From Styela clava (lineage: Eukaryota > Chordata > Ascidiacea > Stolidobranchia > Styelidae), in NCBI RefSeq assembly GCF_964204865.1, contig NC_135258.1, positions 20,611,083 to 20,675,082 on the forward strand: 64,000 nt of DNA. The letters run 5' to 3'. Both the position numbers and the translations under genes were made by a program. The notes beneath the pieces are model-generated. The model was not told the origin of the DNA. It worked only from the letters and a program-made list of their open reading frames with translations, and ran no database searches. The stretch's first letter is position 1, and each line of letters starts with the position of its first letter. This document shows, piece after piece, positions 44,317-56,083 of this stretch.

Positions 44317-46225
44317 AAATAGATATGAAACGGCGTTAAATCATTATTAATGTTAGTTTGCCGAGTGTACTAAAACACATACCCGCTGAGAATTAATTAG
44401 ATGCAGGACCAGCGTGTGGCCACTACAGCCTATGCGCCGTTGTAAAATATTAAATTCAAAAGCTATCAATTAAAATCAACTTTTCATTCTGTGCGAGCAA
44501 GACTCTTAAAACTAAGTTCCCGTAAACGCGATTTCGTACGTAGTTATTCGTTAACAGCTAAAGACCGAATTCATTTTCTATGATTGTCGTTACATATCAT
44601 TATATACCCAGACTTGGCCTTACTCAAACTTGGCAACTTCTTTTTTAATTTATCGCGTTTTGCGATATAACTTTGTATTTCGGAAAATTGTGTAATAAAA
44701 TTATTTGTACACAGGGATGGTCATTTCCGAATACTAAACTATTCCGAATACATTCTAAAATAATGTTTTTGAATCTGGAATTCCGAATACATTCTAAAAT
44801 CGAAAATAACACATTTTGGTTTTAGTTTATTAAAGTCCAGTAAAATAGGAAATAAGCTTCAATAGAAATATTAGAATAAAGCCACAAACCAACAATGTAC
44901 ACAAAGTAATCGATAGTTTATAGCTATCAATAAAAATAATAGCAACTTGTGACGTTATTAAAATTGTACACTTTGTATAAATGATCATATGAAAAGATAG
45001 CCAAGGAGTTGTTTGACGCTTTCTATCATTGGTACCATGATATTACGATAATAGCCAAGTCTATTGACAAAAATACTACTTGCATTCAGATAATTGTGTA
45101 TATTTCCTGAGAGTAATGAAATTCATTGGCAAATCAGGCAACTGATGCAAGCAACAAGTTGTACATCATATTTGACATAAATTAATCGTTAAGTAATGTC
45201 ATAAAATTTAACGCCTGGCTTTTGGTTTACATTTCGGAAAACTCACAGGTAGCAAAAAATCATTTAATGTAAAATGAGGCAAGGCATGTCTGTAAACAAT
45301 TAAAGATTGTTGTAATCAGATTATCGGAATATCGCCTGTAAGTCGCACAAATAATTATTATTACTATACGCTAGCTAGATAGCAAAGCAGGAAAACGCAG
45401 AAATGATGCAAGAACCATTCTTGCCGTGTGGTGTACTTCGCCGACTTCGTGTATTGAATATTCCGTTTGAGATTACAGTGTATGATGTTTAGCGATTTTG
45501 CGGGTTCTTTACGAGAAAACGGAAGTATAACGAGAGAGATTTCCACGCAAGAGAAAACGCTCGTATTTGATTAATAAATTACTAAAATTAGACACGGGAA
45601 ATATAAAATTGCCGCATGGCGCCGAAGAGGCGGAAACCGAATCCTGTTATCGCAATGTTTCCCAAACTGTGGGTCGCGACCCCCGATGGGGTAGCGTGAA
45701 GATTTTCCGGGGTCGCCTAATTTCTGTCATACATGCGCACACAAGTGACTAAGATTTGGAAGTTGGAAAGTTAAATTTGTTTTGGACGAAATATACAATT
45801 TGTGCTAAGCAGACCTAATTATTTAACAAAAAACACAAGAAATCAGTATTTCTGGTATTTAAAATTTTTATCGTGATTTTGCCGCTTTAAGAGGATCTTC
45901 GTTAGTTCTCACAAAGCTTATGTCCAAATTTGTAATCCTTACGGAAATATAATAATTAATGAACTATCACCAAGACAAGAGCTGTCAGCAAGGCGTCCTA
46001 AAACAGGCGGCTATGCGAGCCAGAAAACTGACTGAAAAATGGAATCCTGCTCATAAGAGAGCCTCACACTAACAGTGCATTATAAACTAAAAACAAGAAA
46101 CACAAGATACGCCGCAGTTTTATTGACTAAATTTTTCAACAAATCTCACTAAATTAAATTTTTAATTCTCCCAAATTAAGGTGAATGCTGTAATAATGTT
46201 ATTATACATTTCGCAATTGTTCAGC

Positions 46226-46545
46226 TTATTACTTATCGATCTTAAGATCGGTAAGTAAGGTATGTTGATAGGTATTTGTCTGTCTGTTAGATGCACGCGA
46301 TATCTCACGAAAGCGAGGTTGAATCTGCTCCAAATTGCATGTGCGTTCCAAATTACATGTGCGTTCACCGTAGCTCGGATCAGAAGCCTATTGATTTTGG
46401 ATGAATTATGTCGTATAATTAGCGAGTTATTAATTAATCAGTGATGGGACCCACGGTGTCACTATGGAGTAAGAGCGCTGTTTTTGGGATCCCCTAACTT
46501 TCGATCGATAAGACTTCGGTCTCCGACCGATATTCTCGTTTTGAT
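46226..46545 (+). repeat. Dispersed repeat R4, second copy
   Basis: Homologous to 22999-23290 in GUF1 intron 7, same strand. It ends near GACCGATATTCTCG and adjoins the THAP-bearing inverted repeat. Confidence 0.6.
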
Positions 46546-47256
46546 GTTATGTCATCGGGAGGTCACGGTTGACAAAACATGTCTTATCCACAAATTTCAA
46601 CTCACTCCTATTTGAATGAACCCTACATATATAGAGGACTTGCATGGGTCATGTGACTTTGTTACTGGACGGCAATAAAACAAAAACGTCCATTTGGCTC
46701 CTGTCAGTTGCAAGTCGGACTATACGTTTCCGTTTTGTTGGGATGTTGAAAATGGTTATTTCGTATTGTTCCGTTGGCTGTACATATAGTATAGACAACG
46801 AAATGGATCTTCAGTTATATTCCACTGATTTCAAAAGATCCGGAACGTCGCGCAATGTGGATATCATCTATTGCCTATTGGCAGAACTGCTTGTTGTCAA
46901 GTCCAGAAGCCATCTTACTTGTGTTTCACTGTTTACGGACAGCACTTCGTTGATGGTGAGTGATATTGTGGTGATAGTGTGCCGTTATCTATTTCTTTAA
47001 ATATTCACAAGCTCCCTCATTTCAATGGAAAGCAGATGACAAACTACCGTACTGTTATTAGTAGGCCTAGGCGTGGGCCTACTTGCAGTTGCAGACTTGA
47101 CTTGTGTAAGACAGTAAGGAATTAATAATCAATTGCTATAAGGTATTGTTTCCCTAATTAGCAGGTAATCTATTACTAAGTGTGAAAGGTTGAATAGATA
47201 ACTAAGTTTAACACTGGTCATGCAAAAAATACCCAGAATTCAATTGAATTCGCCAT

Positions 47257-47405
47257 CTAGGAATACGCTCGCCACCGCATCTCTGATCACCCTGGTAGTT
47301 TCAATCTCATGCGGGGATAGTGATGTGCGAGAGGATTGCAGCTCTACTCCTACCGAGGGTGGTTCACATGACCGCTGATCGGTTCCGATCATTCCCCACC
47401 ATCTA
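47257..47405 (+). repeat. SINE family A, head part, in the left arm
   Basis: Starts GGAATACGCTCGCCACCGC and runs through the B-box region (degenerated) to CCCCACCATCTACC. It has the same position relative to the arm as the SINE in the right arm. Confidence 0.75.
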
Positions 47406-48130
47406 CCTTGCGACTTTGTGATCTGAAAGGAAATTCTGATGGGTAGCCGGCTAGCCGCAACCTTTTGTTTAAAGAATATTATGAGATATGACTTCAGAGT
47501 CTAAACTTTTATTTGAGAGGGGTGTAACCCAAGCTAATTTGCAAATGGTATTCATGGTGCCAAATGTATCACACACTTTACAGTAATTATGAATTATATT
47601 TGAAAAATAAAGCACATCAAAAATGTGTTTTTAAAAAACAATTGGTTTTATCTGCAGATACTAGGTTGATATTGAGATTGACCATTTTAATGCCAAATTT
47701 TCTTTAGTCAAAAGGCACACTTGATTCGCAAAGATTTGTGAATGCGCACAGTACACCAATTGTCTAATGTTTTGATTCCATAGGCAGGAGGTTGTGGATC
47801 GGTGCTGCTCAGGATGGGATATTTTTGCCTCTAAATGCATATTACGTGTTTCACATAAATCCATCGTGCTCAGATTCGACCCGTTTCAAGGTCTGAAGGC
47901 TCCAACAGCCTTATTTTATGGGTACACAAGAGAATTTTCAGTGTGGCATGCATGGGTCAGTTGGAGTCACTAACCTCAAGATATCTATAAGCAAGGATAG
48001 AATAACTTGGAAGTAACATTCCATAATTTAGAGTAAAAAATGTATCTGCCTCCACAGCCTATTCAAATGGAAGATATGATGCCTCGGGGGTAATTTCTAT
48101 CAAATATTTTACAGTATTATGGTTCTAGTG

Positions 48131-48682
48131 CAGGAGTCGGGAACCCATGGCTCGCGAGCCATATATGGCTCTTTTGGTGACGGCATATGGCTCCCAGAAA
48201 AATCTAATATTGTAAGGCTAAGCTTACTATTGTTACGAGTTCTCAAACTCTTTTATAGCCAAATTTGGCAAAAAATTTGCTAATACGTTTGGGAACTCGC
48301 GCCCAGCGCATGTCTAAGTTACCCAAGAGAATTACCAGACAAGAATTGTGACAAAACTTAAGTCTTCGGTCTCTGACCGATATTCTCGTTACAGTATTTG
48401 TCATATTTGAATCGGACTAGCAAGGCTAGTTTTCAAAATACTACAGGGATGCCTAAACGAAAGAAGTGTTGGTGAATATCGTAGATTTCAACTTGTGCTG
48501 CATGTTGTTAGCAGCTGTTCGAGACCCGCAGCGACAACATGCTGTAAATGTATATTGACATTGTATTTGTTGACTTTTGACTAAAAATTTCAGGCCTGAA
48601 ATGCTATATGGCTCGCACGGAAATGCAATTGAAAATATGTACCTTTTATGGCTCTCTTGACCAAAAAGGTTCCCGACCTCTG
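48131..48682 (+). mobile_element. hAT MITE with perfect 8-bp TSD TTCTAGTG
   Basis: 552 bp. Left end CAGGAGTCGGGAACC, right end GGTTCCCGACCTCTG, 15-bp inverted repeats with two mismatches. Flanked by TTCTAGTG at 48123-48130 and 48683-48690. Subterminal ATATGGCTC motifs repeat on both sides. No coding capacity. It inserted into the interior of the long inverted repeat, so it is younger. Confidence 0.93.
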
Positions 48683-49110
48683 TTCTAGTGGAAAGGGGTG
48701 TAGGCGACTTTTTTTAAAGTGTGGTAGGTCTAGTCGAAAGACACATTAAATGTTTATGCTAACAACTGCAAATTAATATTGCAACGCATACAAGTTAACA
48801 GAATTTGTTGAAATGGTCCTGCCTTTTGCCTTTCTTCAAAATGCCCCTTTTTCTAACTATTCTCTTCCTCTCTGGGGATGGCGAAAATTCAAATATCGAT
48901 GGGACATATAAGCAGCTGATAATGGGTTATCTTCCCTTTTTCCTGAAAATAAATTAAACACTAATCATCATTTGACAGTGCCAAGTTTGTGTATCAGATC
49001 AGTAATAAATTACCTGCTAACTAACAAAACAATCAGACAACACCTTCTGACAATTAATGAAGATTTCTTTCAATTTAAAACACAGCTATGCCTACCAATG
49101 GGTAGTTTTT

Positions 49111-49377
49111 AGGATAGAATTTATCTGTGGTTGGGGACAGATTGCAAGGTGCAACATCGTACGATTACCATTCTATGTCGGGATTAGTTAGCCAGTTATT
49201 TGTTTTAGAAGCATGGACTTGATGGTGGGGGATGTCGTAATCGACCAGCGGTCGTGTGAACCACCCTCAGTGGGAGGAGAGCTGCAATCCCCTCGCACAT
49301 AACTATCCCCTCATGGGATTGGAACCTGTGAAACTCCCAGGGGAATCAGAGATGCGGTGGCGAGCGTATTCTTAGAT
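49111..49377 (-). repeat. SINE family A in the right arm
   Basis: Longer than its counterpart in the left arm: it runs from an AGGATAGAATTTATC tail to GAGCGTATTC at the head, with the B-box decayed. Its head half is part of the inverted repeat. Confidence 0.75.
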
Positions 49378-49974
49378 GGAGAATTCAATTGAATTCTGGT
49401 TATTTTTTGCATTAGCACTGGCGTTAAACTTTAGTTATCTATTCAAGTTTTCACGCTTACTAATAGATTACCTGCTAACTAGGGAAACATTACCTTATGG
49501 CAATTATTGATCAATACCTTACACGAGTCAAGTCTGCAAGTAGGCCAACGCCTAGGCCCACCAATAACAGTAGTTTGTCATCTGCTTTCTATTGAAATGA
49601 AGGAGCTTATGAATATTTAACAAAATTGATAACGGCACATTATGACTCACCATCAACGAAGTGCTGTCCGCAAACAGTGAAACACAAGTGAGATGGCTTC
49701 TGGACTTGACACCAAGCAGTCCTGCCAATAGATGATATCCACATTGCGCGACGTTCCGGATCTTTTGAAAACAGTGGAATATAACTGAAGATCCATTTGG
49801 TTGTCTATACTATACGTACAGCCAGCGGAACAATGCGAAATAACCATTTTCAACAGCCAAACAAAACGGAAACGTATAATCCGACTTGCAACTGACAGGA
49901 GCCAAATGGACGTTTTTGTTTTATTGCCGTCCAGTAAACAAGGTCACATGACCCGTGCAAGTCCTCTATATATA

Positions 49975-50984
49975 ATCGTTTTTATTGAAAAATATATTTG
50001 CGTGTATTACATCCGTTTCGAATTTTGAACAAAGCCGACACTCTTACGATGGCCTCAATCTATTTTAGATCGCCTTAGTTGGCGTTAAATTCCGGGACAG
50101 CCGTAGACCATCCCGGGACACGGGACGCTAGAGGTCAATTAATTCCGGGACTGTCCCGGCCATTCCGGGACGGTTGGTATCCCTAACTCTTGGAGAGAGA
50201 CAATAACTTTCGCATACTGCAGAAGCTATTGTAGAATCGTTTGTCAGTCAAGACACCCGATAATCGGCAAGTTCATTCCTAAACTTTAGCAGTGGCGAAA
50301 CTTTCATTTGTTACGTAATAAAATGTTCTATCGGACTTGCCAAGACTCAAATACTGGTCGTGTATATCGTATTTTGCGCATGAACATCGCAACATTCATT
50401 TTGTTTTAAAACACACAACAGGCGCTGCATGAAACTGGTTCAAGGCAGTTTTTTGGGGTATGGTATTGAATTTAATCAACATCAGACGCGATAACTACTC
50501 GAGACGTGACGATCGACCGGTCGATCGCGATCGACGTGTTGGCCACCCCTGATATAAATGATGATGATTATGGAAAAAATGGACGATGACCGATTCTTCC
50601 TTGAATGTATTACTATGTATATATATCATATTAATAATGTAATGTACTTTTAAATGATGTGTATATGCTTCATTAAATCCATTTTTTTTGTGAGCTGCAG
50701 CTCATTTATCTGCTGAACCGAGTTTAGCGAACATGAGTTATTTTTTCGCATTTCAAAGGAAATAAAATCAGGCAGAGATGGAGAAGTGTCGACCTATTTT
50801 GCCTTTATTTCTTGGGCCTACATGTTTACAAACTTCAAAAATCATAAAGTACATAATACGATCACAAAATTGTGTTTCATTTAGAAGCAGCATTTTTTTC
50901 GTGTAAGTGCGCCGTGAGTTTTTTCCCTGATAATTTGGCGCACGAACAAAAAGTTTGGGAACCCATGGACTGGACTGTGGAATT
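49975..50984. other. Intergenic with ends of several decayed DNA transposons
   Basis: No gene. Near 50090-50185 is a TCCCGGGAC-rich block ending CGGTTGGTATCCCTAA. Near 50500-50552 is a GATCGACC-rich block ending GTTGGCCACCCCTG, a hAT-like end. Near 50900-50965 is another hAT-like end (AAAGTTTGGGAACCCATGGA). Partner ends were not found, so no elements are delimited. Confidence 0.4.
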
Positions 50985-51575
50985 TAAGTGCAGTTTCAAG
51001 TATTTTGTGGCGTCTGAAGCTGCCGCAAAACCATGGCGGAATTTCCAAACCATAGGATTACATATTTATCCCGAGGGGGGAGGAAAGCCGATGAGACGGC
51101 TTATCCATATGGCGAACCACGGCCTCTCGTCCGGTTACCATTCCAAGTCGGGTATGGGATTAGTTATATTGTTTTGTTTTTCGGAAGCATGGACTTGGTG
51201 GTGGAGGAAGCCGTAACCGACCAGCGGTTACGTGAACCACCCAACGAGGAGTCCAGCAATCCTCTCGCACATAACCATCCCTGCATGGGATTCGAACCTG
51301 CAAACCCAAGCAGAGTAATTATAGGTGCGGTGGCGAGCGTATTCCTAACGCTTAGCCCGTTGAGCCACACCGCCGCGGTGGTCGCTATGACCAAACCACG
51401 GCGACTGACTTTTTAGCTGCCACAAACCAATGGAAAAATGCCGGTAATATTGGAATAAGTTGGAACATTTTCCTCATGGATACAGTTTTGATGGATTCGG
51501 GGTTAGGTTTCAGGTTTGAATAAATATATTTCTGCATGATAAACTAAAATCTGGCACATGACTGATTACTGAATA
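50985..51575 (+). mobile_element. Second copy of the 38513 element, split by a SINE
   Basis: AAGTGCAGTTTCAAGTATTT at the start and ATGGATACAGTTTTGATGG later match 38513-38967. A SINE is inserted after TTTCCAAACC (51054-51379). Homology fades near 51575. Confidence 0.7.
51054..51379 (-). repeat. SINE family A, near full length, nested
   Basis: B-box GGTTCGAATCC and A-box TGGCTCAACGGG on the minus strand, ATCCTATGG-type tail. It lacks a few bases compared with 18823-19170 in the AACGAGGAG region. Younger than the element it interrupts. Confidence 0.88.
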
Positions 51576-52366
51576 ACACCATAAGTTGTGTGAAGATGAA
51601 CTTCGACTCGTGGAATTTCAAACGCCCTCGGCTGAGCACCCTAAAGTCCAAGCATAAATGTTACAGCATTGTCGCTGGTCCAAGATTGGCAGATTAGGGC
51701 GGAGCCTATACCGGTACCGGTACCGCCTGACTTAACCTGCGGACGTGTTACTGAATCGGGCCCTTGATTTCTCGATCAATTGTAGTCACCATGACTTGAC
51801 ATAACGGTATATTCGCGGAGGCAAGACCATTGATTGACGTCACTCTGCGCTGAATGATAGAATATAGAAAATGATATCATGCAAAAACTTGGTGAGGTGA
51901 AAAACTTTATTTTCTAATATGGGGTCAGCCGCGAATGCTGTGAAGTGTTGTAGAAGCTTCTAGTACTAGCCTATAAGTTTATTCTACATTTTTCTGTCAC
52001 ATTGAAACTTTCAATATCAATCGCTATTGCAGAATAGTCTGGAAATAATTACAGTACTGTTCTGCATAGTTAAATACTGGAATAGGCACCGGTACCAGCA
52101 GAGCTAGTACGGTATAGACCAAAGTGACTATAGACACTTTCTGACTTTGGTACCGGTACGGTATAGACTAGCTGTATCTGATGGTGGTACTAATACTGTA
52201 CCACGAATTTCAGAATTTACAGATTTATAGAGCAATCAGTAAAATCTGTCATTCGATTTATTTTCACTCTTTATATTGCTATAATAAAAATAAAGTAGGC
52301 CTATTGTCTGATTGTATAGTGTAGTTCATAAAGCTCTCAAACGAAGTTTGGCATTTCAGCATCAAA
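51576..52366. other. Spacer upstream of the glutaredoxin gene
   Basis: No gene. Several GGTACCGGTACC-type palindromic runs occur at about 51707-51725 and 52085-52165, the last with an imperfect hairpin (CCAAAGTGACTATAG against TTTCTGACTTTGG). Confidence 0.4.
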
Positions 52367-53482
52367 ATGGATAAAATCGAACAATTTGTCAACAAGGAGA
52401 TAAAGGATAATCCAGTTGTTGTGTTTTCCAAATCATGGTGTGGATATTGCGGTATGGCAAAGACTGCATTTAAAGGTGAGTCATATTTTTATGAAGTTGG
52501 CCAAGATGTACGGTATAGCAAATTATTGTTGTCAGCGATATCATTTTTTTAATAATTTGAATGTTATTGTGTGACTTCAGTCATGGTGGATGAAACAAAT
52601 AAAAAATTGAATGCCCATGACAGCACGAGGTTTGTTATTATGTATATCATTAACTAACTTGGGGTTTTTGTATCATCAAACTAGAGTAAGATTTCAGTGC
52701 ATAGACTACAGGTGTTATGTTTTTGCCAGAGAATTATTTACCTATTTCAATGGTAGTTATCATGAACCTCTTGCTTTCAACTAATTAATATCTGGGCATA
52801 CTGAATACTTCAGGATTAATAATTTAGATAACTGGTCCTAATTGTTTTCAAGCTGCACTTATAGGCCTACAGATTACCATCCTTGTAAGTATGCCGAACA
52901 TTATTTCACTAATGCTTTTTCATTTGGAACTAAATTTACTGCAGCATCATAATGAGCAAAATTGGGCTATAGTATTGCCAAACTCCGTATTTCTTAAAAC
53001 ATGACCAGAAGAATCTGGGTAGGTAAACCCAATCCATCGGTTGTCTGTCATGAACTATTGTCTTTATTCGAACACCCATATTGCACAAATTGATATTAAG
53101 TATGAAATTGCGTATTCAAAACCTATTAAAAAGTTATGGGATAACCGTTCAGGAACATTGTGATTGTTATAGTCAATGTCTAATAGCGAACTAGAACAAA
53201 GAATGTCAGCTAATCTGTTCATAGCTCTGAGTAATTATTGGTTGACTTGAAATCATTCTTTCATGTGAAATTTATATTACAGACATTGGCGTAAAACCAA
53301 AGGTGATAGAATTGGACAAAATAGATGATGGTGCAAAGATACAGCAATATTTGGCAAAAAAAACTGGAGGCAACACTGTGCCAAGAGTATTCGTTCATGG
53401 AAAATTCATTGGAGGTGGTTCAGAGACTCGTTCAATGGCAAAGTCTGGAAAATTATTAGAACTTGTAAATAAGGGAGCATAA
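52367..53482 (+). CDS. GLRX: Glutaredoxin (dithiol, CGYC active site)
   Basis: Two exons, 52367-52475 and 53283-53482 (309 nt, 102 residues), GT-AG, phase 1. Glutaredoxins reduce disulfides and glutathione mixed disulfides using glutathione, mostly in the cytosol; no targeting sequence is visible here. Active site Cys25-Gly-Tyr-Cys28 follows VVFSKSW, then the cis-proline motif TVPRVFV and the glutathione-binding GKFIGGGSET. The length fits a classical single-domain glutaredoxin. The usual CPYC or CSYC active site is CGYC here. The start ATG directly precedes the first conserved helix. Confidence 0.92.
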
Positions 53483-54189
53483 AAGCTGAAATATGATTGT
53501 TTCTACCTCTTTCTTCAGCAGACACATTTAGAAAATATATCAATAACAAATGCTACTAGAAATGCAACCTCGTTTTTACAGTTTGATTACCCCATCATCC
53601 AAGGACAATGTGAAAAACATTATTGTTATTCCACATATTATCAGTCAGTTTTTGCCTCTTAAGCAAAAATCATCCTGACATGGTTGGTTGCACTGGGGTA
53701 CAGAATGAAGAAAAACAAGCAATTCCTGTCATTTTATTTCTCCAATAGTTCTATTTAATACAAAGACTGATCGATGGTCTGGACTACAATAGATTTTTGT
53801 ATAGTTCATCTTAAAAGTAAGCTTTGTATTATCTTCACATGTCAGCAAAATATATTTATTTAACTCTGACAATAGCTATGTTGTTTTTTGTCTATTCAAG
53901 GGACAAAGGATCTAGAATATAAAATTTTATTTCATATTTTTGCATAAATATGAATATAAACTTTTCCCAGATGTAGCTTACAAATAATCTCCATATTTGT
54001 AAAGGTACCATGCTAACAGAATTGTGTACATTAATACCAATTTTCTTTCTCCAAACTGCAACCAGATAATTCGATTTTGTGAGCCGTGGTAATCAGTAAT
54101 CATCTCATAAAAATATCTAATGATGACATGAGTTAACCTATTTTAAGCAATATTGACCTTGTGTATATACAGTAGAGCTAAAATATGGA
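53483..54189. other. Glutaredoxin 3' UTR and spacer
   Basis: No gene recognised; AT-rich with several AATA-type motifs. Confidence 0.4.
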
Positions 54190-54433
54190 GCCCGACCTGA
54201 AATTTCGGGTCGGGCCTGAAATGTCAATCATTGCGTTCGGGTCGAGCCTGAATTGTCAATCATTACGTTTGGGTCGGGCCTGAAATGACAATCATTACCT
54301 CGACGGGCCTGAAATGACAATCATTATCTTCGGGTCGAGCCTGAATTGTCAATCATTACGTTTGGGTCGGGCCTGAAATGACAATCATTACCTCGTCGGG
54401 CCTGAAATGACAATCATTACGTTCGGGTCGGGC
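54190..54433 (+). repeat. Minisatellite, GGGTCGGGCCTGAAATG units
   Basis: About six to seven imperfect tandem units of roughly 30-38 bases with the core GGGCCTGAAATGACAATCAT, alternating GGTCGGGCCTGAAATG and GGTCGAGCCTGAATTG versions. Two larger composite units are almost identical, which suggests a higher-order duplication. Confidence 0.85.
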
Positions 54434-54578
54434 TTATTTATCTATTTTTTGAAATAAAGATATGTTTATAAAATGTATATACCTAAACTATTGGCCGATA
54501 CTAATCTAAGGAATACTTGTTATAAAAGAAATAATTTGAATAAAGCAAGAGAGGAAGCTGGAGAGAAACAAGAGAATG

Positions 54579-55937
54579 GACCTTTGACCGCCGAAAATAT
54601 TCTTCCTATACTTTACCATTGCAAAATTTTCGGTGCTTTATTTTAAGAGTGGTTTCGAGTTAAATTGGGTATTCATTTCAAACCATCTTCATAATTCATC
54701 GCATACAACAATCTGTTTTTTAAAAGTACTATACCCAGTATGTTCCCCAGCTTTTCTCTTTAGGGGGGGTGTTTCAAAATTTAGGGAGTGGTAAATAATT
54801 TGCTATTAGAGATAAAACTAGGCTATTTGTATTCCCTAAAAAAAATGGTATGTATTTAAGAAACGATGTATAGGGGGCCCCCCCCAAGTTTATTGACGCC
54901 GAGCCAAAATCCACAGCAGAATGAAATTGTAGGGCCAGAAAAGGGGAGCGAGGAAAAGTGCGGGACGACACGGCTGGGGTCCAGGGCGCGCTTAAGCGGC
55001 CTGAGAAAATTTTGAGAAATAGGCACCAAAATAGGCTCTAAGCTTGATTTTAGATACACCTAGCATCGCAGTTTGTTATGTAATAAAATCAATAATTATA
55101 ATAGTTAGCTGATAGAATTCTCGGGGAATAGATAACAAGCACGGCTTTCAACCGTAAATATATACTACTACGTTTCAACAAGTAATTTGCAACTGATAGT
55201 GACTAATGAAGTTACTTGCTCATCTGGCATTGTATGAATGGCTACTTATGGCTTGTTTTGTTACACATTTCTAATTTTCTTGAACATGTTTGTTTGACTT
55301 TTATATGAATTAAATTTTGAAATACGCTCGTCAACTGATCATAATGTCGCAAAATGTTGTATTCCTTCAGAACTGAAATATTTTGTAAGAAGACAAATCG
55401 CTGAAGTTTGATTCTTTTCAATAAAGAAATAAAAACGCTGTCATCCATCTAAAAAACGTCTGTTTTCAGTGCCTAGTTTTCGTTTTGTGACATCTTTAAG
55501 CTTTCTTAATATATGGCTGATATCTAAAATACTGGAGTGTGTAATCATAATATCCATACCTGTACATGGGATACCGGAATAATTCAATTGTTATGAAATA
55601 AACGTGCTTAAACTGATACACCTAGGGGGGGTGTAGGGAAATCACTGACTATACCGGTAAAGAATTTTAGCCTAGTCTATCACAGCAATTTTTTACTTCA
55701 GTTAAATTAAAAAAAAACCATAGGAAGACAAAGTGATATTTGAATTCTCTTGATTTATATTTTCAAAGCACAACTGAAAACTAACGAATAGAGTTCAAAA
55801 ACGCGAAAACGAGGTAATGTTTACGACCACACCCGTAAATCTGCCTTGAGCGAAAAAAGTGTCGGAGCGGGTGCGAAAAGGGGGGCATTGTTACGTCACA
55901 TTTTGCATATTGCTGATTGGCCAATGTCACGCTCATG
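54579..55937 (-). mobile_element. hAT-type MITE, family 1, split by a 0.9-kb insertion
   Basis: Reverse copy: 54579-54733 (ATGGACCTTTGACCGCC to TTTTTTAAAAGTAC) and 55655-55937 (GGTAAAGAATTTTAGCC to GCCAATGTCACG). The roughly 920 bases between are foreign and bordered by ACTATACC-like repeats (near 54728 and 55649). The last 50 bases of the MITE are missing or diverged, and the hAT transposase relic begins just beyond. Confidence 0.7.
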
Positions 55938-56083
55938 TGCACGTGTCGTGAACACTGTCTTAATATTCTTCCCCTCCGCAAATCCGCAAGATTTTGACCT
56001 GATATCCCGATATAGAGCAGAAGAAGTGAAGGTTAAACTAAAGACGGGAACTGAAAAGGTAAACACAAACCGGTAAGAGTGAG

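Larger units (their letters stand above)
42386..46225. other. Intergenic with decayed repeats, no supported gene
   Basis: 3' UTR of SGSM3 then spacer. Features seen: TTCGAAT/CATTCTA-rich scraps of GGGATGGGCAAT-type MITEs near 43786-43870 and 44712-44815; a 70-bp tandem duplication at 44097-44239; one hAT-like end at 45651 (CAATGTTTCCCAAACTGTGG) without a visible partner. Weak minus-strand exon-like pieces lie at 42970-43560 (see findings). Confidence 0.45.
46628..49974. mobile_element. Long inverted repeat with THAP-like relics in both arms
   Basis: Left arm about 46628-47405, right arm about 49200-49974, mutually inverted over more than 700 bases with some divergence. Each arm starts TATATAGAGGACTTGCA at its outer edge and ends inside a SINE A copy. 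Inside each arm is a decayed THAP-like module: MVISYCSVGCTYS (left), then in another frame KDPERRAMWISSIGR, then a C...HFVDG end, the C2CH order of THAP domains. A frameshift breaks each copy. THAP domains head P-element/THAP9-type transposases, so this may be a P-like element or an inverted pair of copies. Confidence 0.7.

Noticed and set aside
43786-44815. Complete MITE between the two GGGATGGGCAAT-like scraps
   Set aside because: The scraps are not inverted to each other in a consistent way, and other repeats lie between; treated as separate fragments.
54190-54433. CRISPR-like repeats
   Set aside because: The repeats are contiguous with no unique spacers; a minisatellite.
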